The position numbers were made by a program, and so were the translations under genes. A stretch of 54,164 nt of DNA from Cytobacillus firmus NBRC 15306. Its GTDB lineage: Bacteria; Bacillota; Bacilli; Bacillales; Cytobacillaceae. This document shows positions 44,164 to 53,421 of the stretch, piece by piece. Below the pieces are notes generated by a model. It had not been told where the DNA came from. It made no database searches and saw only the letters and a program-made list of their open reading frames with translations. The DNA is taken from NCBI RefSeq assembly GCF_001591465.1, contig NZ_BCUY01000021.1, positions 1-54,164 of the forward strand. The letters are read 5' to 3'. Position 1 is the first letter of the stretch, and the number at the start of each line of letters is the position of its first letter.

Positions 44164-44856
44164 TCATTGCTCCTGAAGGATACTCAACTGCAATAGCTTC
44201 TCAACCAATTCCAAATGGTCAGACATGTTTTTATGTGCCTGATCCGGCTCTTTATTTTTAATAGACAAATAGATTTCCTGATGCTGCTCCTCAATCTTTC
44301 TCGCCATGTCAGACCTTGTTTCAAGATAATGGTGAAAGTCTATCATGGACTTTTTTAATGTTTCAGAAATGAATTGGACAAATTGAATGAGGATATTATT
44401 GCCTGCTGCACGGGCAATTGCCATATGAAACTTATAATCCTCCTCCCAGCCATGGATCGTTTCATCGGATATAAGCCTCTTCATCATTTCCAAATCCTCT
44501 TCCGAACGATTGTCAGCAGCCATTTCAGCAAGCCCTGTTTCCACCATCTTTCTTGCCTGAAACAACTCCTGGATGTCTTTAATGTCGGGATGCAAATGGG
44601 GATTGTGAAACAGCTTGGAAGAATCAAACCGGGTTATATAAGTGCCTTCCCCCTGCTTAACTTGCACAATCCCTTTGCCCTGCAAAGAGGTTAGGGCGTC
44701 TCTGACAGCTGACCGTCCGACACCAAATAATTCACACAACTCTCTTACTGAAGGGAGCTTATCCCCAGGTTTAAAGGATCCTTTGGCAATCATTTCTTCA
44801 ATTTGCTCAGCAGCAATCTCAGAAATTTTGCGCGTTGAGATCTTTTTAACATTCAT
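44164..44856 (-). CDS. FadR/LutR-type GntR family regulator
   Basis: 230 residues from ATG 44856, which has GGAAGGGGGAG upstream. Winged helix at 5-75 (ISEIAAEQIEEMIAKGSFKP, LPSVRELCELFGVGRSAVRD), then an all-helical FCD ligand domain with candidate metal-binding His in HMAIARAAGNN and MSDHLELVEKLL. It lies directly upstream of glcE on the same strand and very likely controls the glc genes in response to glycolate or lactate. B. subtilis LutR is a comparable regulator. Confidence 0.9.
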   Translation of the reverse strand: MNVKKISTRKISEIAAEQIEEMIAKGSFKPGDKLPSVRELCELFGVGRSAVRDALTSLQGKGIVQVKQGEGTYITRFDSSKLFHNPHLHPDIKDIQELFQARKMVETGLAEMAADNRSEEDLEMMKRLISDETIHGWEEDYKFHMAIARAAGNNILIQFVQFISETLKKSMIDFHHYLETRSDMARKIEEQHQEIYLSIKNKEPDQAHKNMSDHLELVEKLLQLSILQEQ

Positions 44857-44916
44857 ACTCACTCCCCCTTCCTTTGCAGACATCACATATCTGATAAGTT
44901 ATTTGTTATTTACTAT

Positions 44917-44930
44917 TTAAGCATGCTTAA
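44917..44930. promoter_or_regulatory. Perfect 14-bp palindrome upstream of the GntR/FadR gene
   Basis: TTAAGCATGCTTAA lies 61-74 bp upstream of the regulator start codon in an AT-rich promoter region. Candidate operator for autoregulation; the core does not have the TGGTNNACCA form. Confidence 0.45.
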
Positions 44931-45050
44931 TTGTAATAATCAATAAAATATTTTGAATTTATTAAAAATTATGTTGTTTTTGAGGGGGGAGGGTGAGATG
45001 GAGAAATTGTGAGGAGCAGGAATCTTGGAGATTGGTTTCGGGCCAGGGGT

Positions 45051-45275
45051 CTACTTCAGACACAGAAGGAGCAAATCCCGTATTTTGTGTCCGAACCTAA
45101 GCCTGCTTCTGACATAAATTGAGCCAAGCATGCATCTTGTGTCCGAACCTGAGCCTACTTCTGACACAAATTGAACAAATCATGCATCTTGTGTCCGAAC
45201 TTGAATCTACTTATGACACAAAATGAGCAAATCTCATATTTTGAGTCCGAACCAGAGACCTGCTTCGAACACAAA
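45051..45275. repeat. 52-bp tandem repeat array with internal inverted repeats
   Basis: Units begin at 45051, 45103, 45155, 45207 and 45260 (last one partial). Each starts CT(A/G)CTTC, then GACACAAA, then about 15 bp ending in ATCTTGTGTCCGAACC. GACACAA and TTGTGTC alternate, so hairpins can form within and between units. The array fills most of the 44931-45286 gap between the glc regulator and the terminator of the cell-wall hydrolase gene. No open frame is preserved. Confidence 0.88.
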
Positions 45276-45286
45276 TAGGATCATAA

Positions 45287-45330
45287 CAAAAAAACCTGAC
45301 TGACACGTTTTCACATGTCAGTCAGGTTCA
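45287..45330 (-). terminator. Terminator of the cell-wall hydrolase gene
   Basis: Minus strand AACCTGACTGACA / TGTCAGTCAGGTT (10-nt loop) followed by TTTTTG. Confidence 0.88.
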
Positions 45331-45335
45331 TTTCA

Positions 45336-46670
45336 CTATTCTATTATTCTTACAACACGGCCGTTAAATTTAGTTTTCCAATAGCCGCTTGACATATTAG
45401 CAATAGCGACACCGGTAGAGCTTTGGGAACCGATAAATTTACCGCCGCCGAGGTAAATGCCTACATGGCCGTCCCTTTTGTAGGTATCAAAGAAAACAAG
45501 ATCTCCCGCTCTCATCTCGCTTGCTGACACCTGGCGTCCGGCAAATTTAAGAGAATCTGTGCTTGCTCCTACACTAATTCCAGCCTGGGAGAATGCCCAA
45601 TGTACAAAACCTGAGCAATCGAACCTTCCATTAGCGATATCATAAGCATTTCTTCCGCCGCCGAACACGTAAACTGAATTGCCGATATATTTATTGCCTG
45701 CAGTTGTAACTATGCTAATTGCGCTTCCGCCATTGACGCTTGGCTTTGGAGCAGAAGCACTGGACCCTTTTGATTTCTGGGCAGCAGGTTTACTCTTGCT
45801 GACAGCAGCTGAGCCTTTTGTTTTTGAAGATGAACCCGCTACTGCTGATGAAGAGCCTGATGATGCTGAAGTATATGCAACATCCTGTACTGGTGCTGTT
45901 TGCGCAGCAATGCTTTGTTCGATATCAGCAATCAATGATGCATATTTAACATCTTCACTCTGCAGCTTTGCCTTTTTATCAGCAATAGAATTTTCCTTTT
46001 CTTTTAACTGCTGGATTAATGAGCTATTTTGCTGTTTTTGCTCTTCCATAGCAGCCTGCATGCCTTTTAATTCAGTCATCATGCTTGTTAATCCTGCTAG
46101 CTCTTCTTCCACTGCAGCCTTCTTTTCTTCAAAAGCTTTTTTATCCTGTTCCTGTTCTTCCAATAATTGTTTGTCAGCCTGAACAAATGTAGTTACTGCC
46201 CCGACACGGTCAACGAAATCACTGAAACTGGAAGCGCCAAGAAGAACATCCAGGTAAGCAACTGTTCCGCCGCTTTCCTGAAAAGATTGTGCACGCTGTT
46301 TCAGGATAGCACTTCTCTTCTCAATTCTTTCCTCGATGACTGCCATTTCCGCCTTCAATTGATCTACTTCGGATTTGGTGCTGGCAATATTAGTTTCCGT
46401 TTCTGCTATTAATTTATTATTATCTTCAATTGCTTTTTCAACTTTAGCAATTTTAGTATTTAACTCAGCAATTTCTTTTAGTACAGTTACCAGTTCCTTA
46501 TCAGCTTCGGCCAGTGTAGCCTGCAAGTTGGAACGCTGCTGCTGGATTTGGCTTTTTTGATTTTCGAGCTTTTTAATTGATTCAGCATTTACACCCGGGA
46601 TTGAAAAAGCACTTCCAAGCCCAAGAATAATTGTCGTATTTAAAACGAGGAGCCTTTTTTTCAAAGTCAT
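45336..46670 (-). CDS. Secreted NlpC/P60 peptidoglycan DL-endopeptidase with coiled coil (CwlO/PcsB-like)
   Basis: 444 residues. Signal peptide 1-29 (ending PGVNA-E), long coiled coil about 30-255, a Ser/Lys/Ala-rich linker 265-315, and a C-terminal NlpC/P60 domain. The catalytic pair is C352 in GRFDCSGFVHW and H402 in DGHVGIYLGG; the third polar residue is probably Q416 (FIGSQSS). CwlO-type enzymes open wall cross-links during elongation and are kept active by FtsEX through the coiled coil. The candidate WalR box upstream fits that role. Monocistronic. Confidence 0.92.
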   Translation of the reverse strand: MTLKKRLLVLNTTIILGLGSAFSIPGVNAESIKKLENQKSQIQQQRSNLQATLAEADKELVTVLKEIAELNTKIAKVEKAIEDNNKLIAETETNIASTKSEVDQLKAEMAVIEERIEKRSAILKQRAQSFQESGGTVAYLDVLLGASSFSDFVDRVGAVTTFVQADKQLLEEQEQDKKAFEEKKAAVEEELAGLTSMMTELKGMQAAMEEQKQQNSSLIQQLKEKENSIADKKAKLQSEDVKYASLIADIEQSIAAQTAPVQDVAYTSASSGSSSAVAGSSSKTKGSAAVSKSKPAAQKSKGSSASAPKPSVNGGSAISIVTTAGNKYIGNSVYVFGGGRNAYDIANGRFDCSGFVHWAFSQAGISVGASTDSLKFAGRQVSASEMRAGDLVFFDTYKRDGHVGIYLGGGKFIGSQSSTGVAIANMSSGYWKTKFNGRVVRIIE

Positions 46671-46784
46671 TACCCTGCTTTCTAATATGTACTCGGTCTA
46701 TTAAAATACCGTATATAAAACTTTTTATCTATGTATATTTTTTTTTCAGGTTAAGTCTCTAGTAAATGTGTCTTTCCATGGAGG

Positions 46785-46828
46785 ATTATACCATCCTTAT
46801 TTGACAGACTTGTTAGAGTAATATTACA
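46785..46828 (-). promoter_or_regulatory. Promoter and WalR-like box of the cell-wall hydrolase gene
   Basis: On the minus strand TGTAAT-ATTAC-TCTAAC (46812-46828) matches the WalR direct repeat TGTWAH-N5-TGTWAH except for one base. It lies 21 bp upstream of a TATAAT (46785-46790), overlapping a poor -35. The remaining 46671-46989 gap holds the AT-rich leader and the terminator of the next gene. Confidence 0.55.
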
Positions 46829-46943
46829 AAAATATTTCAAACGTGACATTAAACCCCTTTTTTCGTCAGTCTTATATGACATAATTCCCTATTTTGCACA
46901 GTGAAGATATCCAACGTGAGTTGTGTGCAGGATACCAGAAAAA

Positions 46944-46993
46944 TAAAAAAGACTGGAATCCAGAATATATCTTCCAGATTTCAGTCTTTTTAT
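46944..46993 (-). terminator. Terminator of the DUF2294 gene
   Basis: Minus strand AAAAAGACTGAAATCTGG / CCAGTC-type stem around TATATT, followed by TTTTTTATTTTT. Confidence 0.7.
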
Positions 46994-47349
46994 TCCATAA
47001 ACTTGCTTTGAATATCCTGATCGAATACAAATACTAACATTCCAAAATCCCGTTCTATGTCAATATCCACAAAAAGGTCTATTAGCCGCGCCTGCAAAAA
47101 ATCTTCCATCTCTGCCGGCCGGTTTTTTTTGTACATTTCCTTGACCATCTCTGTTCTGGCAGCGCGAAGCATTTGCTTCCCTTCGTCTGCACTCGCTATA
47201 AACTTTTCCACAGGAGATAAATTACCTTCCATTTCACATATAGCCCAATTTTTGCAGAAAGTAGTCCTAACCTTGCTTGGTCCTTTGCCCATATGTTTTT
47301 TTCGGAAGGAACGCACTAAGTTACTGAATTCAGCTTCATATTTGTTCAT
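46990..47349 (-). CDS. DUF2294 family protein
   Basis: 119 residues from ATG 47349 (MNKYEAEFSNLVRSFRKKHM), with GAGGG upstream. The ORF continues to 47427 without a site, and 119 residues fit the family size. Conserved-looking stretches are GKGPSKVRTTFCKNW and NLSPVEKFIASADEG, ending in DIDIERDFGMLVFVFD. DUF2294 has no function known to me. It diverges from fdhD and lies in a formate dehydrogenase neighbourhood, so a link with formate metabolism is possible. Confidence 0.75.
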   Translation of the reverse strand: MNKYEAEFSNLVRSFRKKHMGKGPSKVRTTFCKNWAICEMEGNLSPVEKFIASADEGKQMLRAARTEMVKEMYKKNRPAEMEDFLQARLIDLFVDIDIERDFGMLVFVFDQDIQSKFME

Positions 47350-47465
47350 ATTCCAGCCCTCATATACCCTTATTTCATGTATAATATCACTTATACAAGT
47401 CCGTATACACTTTAATAAGTAAATCAATTAATACAATTATTGTCAAACTAAACAATCTAAATATC

Positions 47466-47493
47466 TTGTTTAACTGAAATTATATGCTAATAT
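47466..47493 (+). promoter_or_regulatory. Candidate fdhD promoter
   Basis: TTGTTT (47466-47471), 16 bp, TAATAT (47488-47493), 34 bp upstream of the fdhD start. Confidence 0.4.
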
Positions 47494-47526
47494 TTTGTTA
47501 GTCTAAAGGTTTTAGGGGGAAAAATT

Positions 47527-48324
47527 ATGAATATTCAAAGCAGCAGAAAAATTGTCAGATTTCAGAATGGAGTCCTGCAGGAAGCAGAAGATTCAATTGT
47601 TTCCGAACACCCTCTCACGATTCATCTAAATGGAGAAGAGTTCGCAACAATGGTCTGCAGCCCGGAGAATATTCGGGAATTAACAATCGGCTTTTTGGCT
47701 TCTGAAGGCTTTGTCCGGAGATTTGAAGAAATCAAGGAAATTCAAATAGATGAAAGCAAAGGATTTGCATATGTGGAGCTGCATACCCAAACATCTACTG
47801 CAAGCCATGAGTTCCACTCCAAGCGGTTTATTGGTTCATGCTGCGGGAAGAGCAGGCAATTTTATTTTCACAATGATGCCAGGACAGCCAGAACTTCTAC
47901 ATCAAAGCTGACCTTGTCTCCCTGCCAGTGCATCTCTTATATGAAACAGCTTCAGGATGGCAGTCAGACTTTTCAAGAAACCGGAGGAGTACATAATGCC
48001 GCCTTATTTTCTGCTGATGAAATGATTGTCAGCAGAACAGACATTGGCCGTCATAATGCTCTGGATAAAATCCTTGGGTATTGCATTGAAAACAGGATTC
48101 CTGTAAGGGATAAAGTCATTGCATTCAGCGGCAGAATCTCTTCGGAAGTCCTGCTAAAAGCCGCCAAGATTGGAGTTGGCATCATTCTATCAAAATCAGC
48201 ACCGACTGATTTAGCCATCAAGCTGGCTGAAGACCTAAATATTACAGCAGTTGGCTTTATTCGCGGCCAGGCTTTTAATGTTTATTCTCATTCGGAAAGA
48301 ATCGTTTCAGGGGCGGAAGATTAA
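47527..48324 (+). CDS. fdhD: Formate dehydrogenase accessory sulfurtransferase FdhD
   Basis: 265 residues. PLTIHLNGEEFATMVCSPEN, LTIGFLASEG, TGGVHNAALF and SRTDIGRHNALDKI are clear FdhD hallmarks, as is FSGRISSEVLLKAAKIG. The sulfur-carrying motif appears as GSCCGKS (C105, C106) rather than the CxxC of E. coli FdhD. The protein passes sulfur from a cysteine desulfurase to the molybdenum cofactor of formate dehydrogenase. The catalytic subunit lies 2 kb downstream on the other strand. Confidence 0.94.
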   Translation: MNIQSSRKIVRFQNGVLQEAEDSIVSEHPLTIHLNGEEFATMVCSPENIRELTIGFLASEGFVRRFEEIKEIQIDESKGFAYVELHTQTSTASHEFHSKRFIGSCCGKSRQFYFHNDARTARTSTSKLTLSPCQCISYMKQLQDGSQTFQETGGVHNAALFSADEMIVSRTDIGRHNALDKILGYCIENRIPVRDKVIAFSGRISSEVLLKAAKIGVGIILSKSAPTDLAIKLAEDLNITAVGFIRGQAFNVYSHSERIVSGAED

Positions 48325-48328
48325 AAAA

Positions 48329-48358
48329 GAGGGTGTCCCAATAGCATGGACACCCTCT
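48329..48358 (+). terminator. Terminator of fdhD
   Basis: AGAGGGTGTCC / GGACACCCTCT stem with an 8-nt loop, followed by AAATTATT. Confidence 0.8.
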
Positions 48359-48379
48359 AAATTATTCACTTCAGATTAG

Positions 48380-48703
48380 TTAATTATACAATGGAACTGG
48401 AGGGTCAATTCCTAAAACAGGCTTCCCATCAACTGTTAACCATATATAATAATGATCTATTTCAGTTTTAAGTATCACTTCAATTTTTGCAATTAAATTT
48501 TCTTGCATTTCAAATGATAACCTTGCTGTTTCCTCTCCTAATGGGATATCTTTCAATCCCAGCATATCAGCAATCTTTCTTGCATCTTCATAGGAAACTT
48601 CGACATATTTATCATACTCCGGTAAATATGCAGCCTCTGAGGTTTTAACCCCTAAAACGGCACTCAAAAATATTGCCATTAATATAAACCCTAACTTTTT
48701 CAT
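48380..48703 (-). CDS. Small secreted protein of unknown function
   Basis: 107 residues. A signal peptide is visible (MKKLGFILMAIFLSAVLGV, probable cleavage after SEA near residue 24). The mature part of about 80 residues has VEVSYEDARKIADMLGL and ends IWLTVDGKPVLGIDPPVPLYN. I do not recognise the family. Good ribosome site GGAGG six bases before the ATG. It follows the HD-GYP gene by 18 bp, so the two are probably co-transcribed. Confidence 0.75.
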   Translation of the reverse strand: MKKLGFILMAIFLSAVLGVKTSEAAYLPEYDKYVEVSYEDARKIADMLGLKDIPLGEETARLSFEMQENLIAKIEVILKTEIDHYYIWLTVDGKPVLGIDPPVPLYN

Positions 48704-48721
48704 TTTTTTCCTCCATTAATT

Positions 48722-49618
48722 TTAAATTTGATCTATCAGCTCAAGGAAAACATCAAGTATTTCAGGATGATACATGGTTCCTCGGTAATTCAATAATTCT
48801 TTTTTAGCTTCTTCCTTGCTCCTGCCCTTTTTGTATACTCTATCAGACGTAATAGCATCATAAGAATCAATTATTGAAATTATTGAGGCTTCAATGGAAA
48901 TCTCGCTGCCTTTCAACCCAAGAGGATATCCTTTTCCATCAAATCTTTCATGGTGCTGCTCGACTACTTTGCCTGCATCGATCAAGATCTGGAGACCGGT
49001 TTCCTCTAGTATTTGCCTTCCGAAAGTGGAATGTTTCTTCATTATCTCCCATTCCTCTGGAGTGAGTTTACTGGGCTTTTGCAATATTTCCAGTGGTATG
49101 CGCAACTTACCGACATCATGGAGAAAGGAAGCTAGATTTAAGTTTACAAGTTGCTTAGAATCTAACTCCAATGTTTTTCCAACTAGCATAGATAGTTTAT
49201 TAATTCTTTGACAGTGATCTCTCGTGTATCCATCTTTTTCTTCAATCGAGATTGATAACTCCATCATTTCCTTTGTTACCTTACTATAATGAAAAAACAC
49301 TGGTCTTGAAGTGACATAAAGAAATTCAGTGGTATCTGCAGCTTCAAATACATGATGTTCCACTACTGGTGCCCTATAAAATGAATCCCCTGTCTTTATG
49401 GTCTTGGTTTCATGTCCACTTCTAAGAATTAATTCTCCTGAAAGTACACATAAATACTCTAGTGCTTCCCAGCCTTTTTGTGGCTCAATCCCCCACATTA
49501 TACCTGGTTCAAGCCTATGATAAATAACCTCTGTCCCATCCCCCGAAGCAATCAGGGAGATTTGCAACCCTTTCATGTGGACTGTTTCAATGAAACTATT
49601 TTCATTTATGATGCCCAC
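48722..49618 (-). CDS. Cupin-HD-GYP fusion protein (probable c-di-GMP phosphodiesterase)
   Basis: 298 residues from a GTG at 49618 after GAGGG. The N-terminal 105 residues form a cupin (YLCVLSGELILRSG, IKTGDSFYRAPVVEHHVFEA), probably a sensory domain. Residues 125-298 are HD-GYP: HD at 167-168 in ASFLHDVGKLRIP, HH at 222-223 and GYP at 230-232 in QHHERFDGKGYP, and DSYDAITSDR near 251-260. HD-GYP proteins hydrolyse cyclic di-GMP to GMP. No GGDEF or other signalling gene lies near. Confidence 0.88.
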   Translation of the reverse strand: MGIINENSFIETVHMKGLQISLIASGDGTEVIYHRLEPGIMWGIEPQKGWEALEYLCVLSGELILRSGHETKTIKTGDSFYRAPVVEHHVFEAADTTEFLYVTSRPVFFHYSKVTKEMMELSISIEEKDGYTRDHCQRINKLSMLVGKTLELDSKQLVNLNLASFLHDVGKLRIPLEILQKPSKLTPEEWEIMKKHSTFGRQILEETGLQILIDAGKVVEQHHERFDGKGYPLGLKGSEISIEASIISIIDSYDAITSDRVYKKGRSKEEAKKELLNYRGTMYHPEILDVFLELIDQI

Positions 49619-49803
49619 TTTATTACCCTCTTTCTAATACCTTCTCAAATGATGTATGTATTGGGTTTCACCTATTTATTTATCTTATATTCCAATTCTA
49701 GTACATGATTTTCCATTTTTCCACAAAATTCTGCTATTTATTTGTTTTATAAGATAATATTGGCAAAAATCGAGTCTATGTACCTATATGCATTTTATAG
49801 CAT

Positions 49804-49840
49804 AATAAAAGCCAGTGACCCGAATATCGGTCACCGGCTT
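49804..49840 (-). terminator. Terminator of the formate dehydrogenase/DUF1641 operon
   Basis: Minus strand GCCGGTGACC / GGGTCACTGGC (loop GATATTC) followed by TTTTATT. Confidence 0.85.
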
Positions 49841-49844
49841 GCTA

Positions 49845-50411
49845 TCATTCTCTTTTATTGGGAGGAACATCTCTTTCGTTTTTTTCCATTTTGTGCATTT
49901 TCTGATCTTCGGGAAGCTGGGTGTTCCTTTCCATTTCGCTTGTATCTTCGCCCATTCCTTTTAAGAAGGTAATCAGAAGCGTAACTGCCCGATTGACTTC
50001 TGGATCTTTCAATGCCTTAACAAGGTCAAAATAGCTTGTTTTTTCATCCGTTTCTTTATATTCCGCAACTCTTGCAATACCGGAATTTAACTTTAACAGC
50101 AAGGGCTCAAGCTGCCGGACATTAATGGTACCGAGGGTTCCAACCATCAGCAGCAGGTTTTTAATTGTGTTTGTAGCTTCCGGTTTATCCAAAGCTTTAA
50201 CAAGTACATTCAATACTTTATCTCCCTGTCCAAATAGTCCATTCAATAATGAGAGAACTCCCCGATCATGCATATGGCCTACTGCTGTCAGAAGCTCAAG
50301 AATGGAATCCTTATTATCTATCAGGGCATTCTCCACTTCCTCCAGGTCCTTTTTGCGTTTATCCTCTGGGGTTAATTCAAAACGCTTGATGTTATTAATC
50401 GCTTTAGCCAT
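49845..50411 (-). CDS. DUF1641 family protein (YrhD-like)
   Basis: 188 residues; DUF1641 features include [20 protein letters not shown] and [15 protein letters not shown], then [20 protein letters not shown]. The ATG overlaps the formate dehydrogenase stop by 8 bp. In B. subtilis a DUF1641 protein (YrhD) follows the formate dehydrogenase YrhE in the same way. It is probably an accessory subunit of the enzyme, with function unknown. Confidence 0.85.
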   Translation of the reverse strand: MAKAINNIKRFELTPEDKRKKDLEEVENALIDNKDSILELLTAVGHMHDRGVLSLLNGLFGQGDKVLNVLVKALDKPEATNTIKNLLLMVGTLGTINVRQLEPLLLKLNSGIARVAEYKETDEKTSYFDLVKALKDPEVNRAVTLLITFLKGMGEDTSEMERNTQLPEDQKMHKMEKNERDVPPNKRE

Positions 50412-53361
50412 GCTGCTTCCGCTCCTTTTTCACCATTTCTCCCGGGAAAATATAATCTTTTCTTGCCCATTTCTTTTGCACGTTTACACCAATCTGCGGC
50501 TTTGGATTGCCATAGCGGTGATTGATCCTTGGAAGCGGATTGATCCCTTCTTCACTCAAAATTTCAAGCTTAACCTTTATCTCCTTGTATGCGGGAGTAT
50601 CAGTATCCTTGTCGGCATAACTGCTTGTTAATAAATTTATGGCAGCCTCGCCTCTATCATTCATTGGAAGATAAACTTCCTTTCCTTTAACCCTATCCGT
50701 TATATGGCATTTAACTTTAACATTGCCGTACGGTGAAGTCAGGCGGACAAGCGTGCCGTCCTTCAACCCTGTTTCTTCGGCTAATTCAGGTGATACCTCC
50801 AGGAAAACCTCCGGTGTTTTCGAGGTGATTCCTTTTGACTTGTAGGTCATATTGCCTTCATGGAAGTGTTCCAGAAGACGCCCATTATTGACATGGATAT
50901 CATATTCCATTGGGTATTCAAGAGCAGGAGTCCAATCTACCGGAAAAAGCCTTGCCTTGCCATCCGGGAACGGGAAGCCTTCCGTATAGAGGAGCGGAGT
51001 GTCAGTTCCGTCCTCAGCGACTGGCCATTGCAGACTATTGTATCCTTCCAATCTATCATAAGTAACACCTGCGTATAACGGCATAAGTCTAGCTGCTTCG
51101 GCCATTATTTCGCTTGGGTGTGTATATGTCCAGCCCGCTCCCAAACGGTTGGCAACTTCAATGATAATCTCCCAATCCGGCTTCGAATCCCCAAGCGGCT
51201 CGAAGGCCTGGTAAAGACGCTGAATTCTCCTCTCTGTGTTCGTGAATGTTCCTTCCTTTTCCAGGCTTGGGCTTGCAGGAAGAACAACATCTGCAAACTC
51301 AGCTGTACGGGATAGGAAGATATCCTGCACGACAAAGAAATCAAGCTTCTCAAATGCTGCCTGCACATAATTAATGTTTGAATCCACAAGGCCCATATCT
51401 TCGCCTTTCAGATACATCGCTTTCAGCTGCCCCTCATGAACTCCTTCTACCATCTCGTGATTATTCATTCCGGCTTTTTCAGGAAGCTTTACACCCCAGG
51501 CATTTTCGAACTTCTTTCTCACATCAGGATCTGACACCTTTTGATAACCAGGCAAATTATCAGGACTGCTTCCGAAATCTCCTGCCCCCTGCACATTGTT
51601 ATGGCCCCTTAAAGGATATGCACCTGCACCAGGCTTGGCGTAATTGCCGGTTACAAGCAGCAGATTCGAAATGGCTGTACTTGTATCACTGCCTCCAAGA
51701 TGCTGTGTGACACCCATTGCCCATAATGCAGAAACACTATTGGCTTCATGAATCATTTCTGCCATTTTGATTAGATTGTCTCTGGATATACCGGTTGTTT
51801 CTTCTGCAAATTCCAGCGTATATTTCTCCAGATTTGATACAAATACTTCCAGCCCATTCACTTTTTCCTGCAGAAACTTCTCATCCGCCCATCCCTGATC
51901 TATAATGTATTTCGTAATGGCAGAAAGCCATACCATATCAGTACCGGCTCTAGGGCGCACAAACAGATCAGAACGCTCTGCCATTTCGTGTTCCCTCAAG
52001 TCAGCTACGATTACTTTCTGGCCGTTAAGTTTCTGGGATCGTTTCACCCTGGTGGAAAGAACCGGGTGGGATTCAGATGTATTGGAACCGATAATAAGCA
52101 CTAATTCGGAGTTTTTAATATCTTCGATTGAACCTGCATCCCCTCCATATCCCACAGTTCGGAATAAGCCTACAGTTGCAGGAGTCTGGCAATACCTTGA
52201 ACAATTATCAATATTGTTCGTTCCTATAACTGCCCTGCCAAGCTTTTGCATTAAATACGATTCTTCATTGGTGCATTTAGATGATGAAATAAAGCTCAAT
52301 GCATCTGGACCATGCTGTTCTTTAATTTCCGAAAATTTTCTTGAAATCAAATCAAGAGCTTCGTCCCATTCCGCTTCACGGAATGAATCGCCTTCCCTGA
52401 TTAGCGGTTTGGTTAAACGTTCCTCACTATTCACAAAATCCCAACCAAATTTCCCTTTGACACATGTAGAAATACCATTAGCAGGCGCTTCCGCCTGAGG
52501 CTCCACCTTCAATATTTCCCGGCCTTTTGTCCATACATCAAAGCTGCAGCCGACACCACAATATGTGCAGACCGTTTTGGTTTTTTTAATTTTCTCTTCC
52601 CGCATAGCAGCTTCCATATCGGATATAGTAAGGATGGATCCATATCCTGTTTCAACATTTTTAGTGATTTCAATCATTGGACGAAGGGTGTTTTTGGCAA
52701 TGCCAGTCAGAAAACCGGCTTCCCCCTCCATTCCCTTTTCCATCATGGCATTACACGGACAAACAGTGGAACAGTGTCCACAGGATACGCAGGAGGACTC
52801 GTTAATGGGCACATCATTATCCCAGATAACTCTTGGTCTCTCCCTCTCCCAATCAATTGTAAGGGTTTCAGTAACCTGAACATCCTGACAGGCTTCCACA
52901 CATCTGCCGCAAAGAATGCACTGATCCGGGTCATATCTGTAAAATGGATGAGATTCATCCTTTTCATATGGCTTGTGATCAAAAGGGATGCTTTGATGAT
53001 TGATTTTCATCGCCTTAACCGTATTATGTACTTCACATCCCCCGTTGTTATAATCACAAACCGTACAATACAGCTCATGATTAAAGAGAATCTTATCCAT
53101 GGCAATGGTCTGCGCCTGTTTTACATCAGGTTCCACGGTATCAATTACGTCTCCATCTTTAATTTTTGTGGAGCATGACCGTACAAGTTCTCCATTAACG
53201 GAAACAATGCAGGTATCGCAGGTTTCTATTGCTCCCAGGCTGGGATGGAAGCAGACCTGTGGAATTTCGATCGAGCTGTCATTTAATAACTGCAAAACGG
53301 TTTGACCTTGCTCTGCCTTCATTTCTATACCATTTATCTTTATATTGAGTGATGGCGGCAA
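50404..53361 (-). CDS. Formate dehydrogenase catalytic subunit (FDH alpha, YrhE/YjgC-like, molybdopterin)
   Basis: About 985 residues. The start is read as TTG 53361, after AAAGGATGAT; ATG 53370 is possible. The domain order below uses numbering from ATG 53370. A [2Fe-2S] ferredoxin domain ([15 protein letters not shown], 40-54) comes first, then the His-Cys cluster region ([12 protein letters not shown]). The two 4Fe-4S clusters follow ([11 protein letters not shown], then [13 protein letters not shown]), then the catalytic-domain cluster CTYCGVGC at 268-275 with C303. The molybdenum ligand is C394 in [14 protein letters not shown], a cysteine, not selenocysteine. Oxidises formate to CO2. 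Confidence 0.93.
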   Translation of the reverse strand: MPPSLNIKINGIEMKAEQGQTVLQLLNDSSIEIPQVCFHPSLGAIETCDTCIVSVNGELVRSCSTKIKDGDVIDTVEPDVKQAQTIAMDKILFNHELYCTVCDYNNGGCEVHNTVKAMKINHQSIPFDHKPYEKDESHPFYRYDPDQCILCGRCVEACQDVQVTETLTIDWERERPRVIWDNDVPINESSCVSCGHCSTVCPCNAMMEKGMEGEAGFLTGIAKNTLRPMIEITKNVETGYGSILTISDMEAAMREEKIKKTKTVCTYCGVGCSFDVWTKGREILKVEPQAEAPANGISTCVKGKFGWDFVNSEERLTKPLIREGDSFREAEWDEALDLISRKFSEIKEQHGPDALSFISSSKCTNEESYLMQKLGRAVIGTNNIDNCSRYCQTPATVGLFRTVGYGGDAGSIEDIKNSELVLIIGSNTSESHPVLSTRVKRSQKLNGQKVIVADLREHEMAERSDLFVRPRAGTDMVWLSAITKYIIDQGWADEKFLQEKVNGLEVFVSNLEKYTLEFAEETTGISRDNLIKMAEMIHEANSVSALWAMGVTQHLGGSDTSTAISNLLLVTGNYAKPGAGAYPLRGHNNVQGAGDFGSSPDNLPGYQKVSDPDVRKKFENAWGVKLPEKAGMNNHEMVEGVHEGQLKAMYLKGEDMGLVDSNINYVQAAFEKLDFFVVQDIFLSRTAEFADVVLPASPSLEKEGTFTNTERRIQRLYQAFEPLGDSKPDWEIIIEVANRLGAGWTYTHPSEIMAEAARLMPLYAGVTYDRLEGYNSLQWPVAEDGTDTPLLYTEGFPFPDGKARLFPVDWTPALEYPMEYDIHVNNGRLLEHFHEGNMTYKSKGITSKTPEVFLEVSPELAEETGLKDGTLVRLTSPYGNVKVKCHITDRVKGKEVYLPMNDRGEAAINLLTSSYADKDTDTPAYKEIKVKLEILSEEGINPLPRINHRYGNPKPQIGVNVQKKWARKDYIFPGEMVKKERKQHG

Positions 53362-53421
53362 ATCTATCATCCTTTCAATGAATCAGTTTCTTTGGTTTTC
53401 AGTACCCTTGCAGGAAAAAGT

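Noticed and set aside
45051..45275. CRISPR array
   Set aside because: The 52-bp unit is continuous without distinct unique spacers, and no cas genes are near.
45679..46182. Plus-strand ORF of 167 codons rich in Ala, Ser and Phe
   Set aside because: Mirror of the low-complexity coiled-coil and linker of the NlpC/P60 protein.
51905..52498. Plus-strand ORF of 197 codons
   Set aside because: Antisense to the conserved formate dehydrogenase core; a codon-bias shadow.
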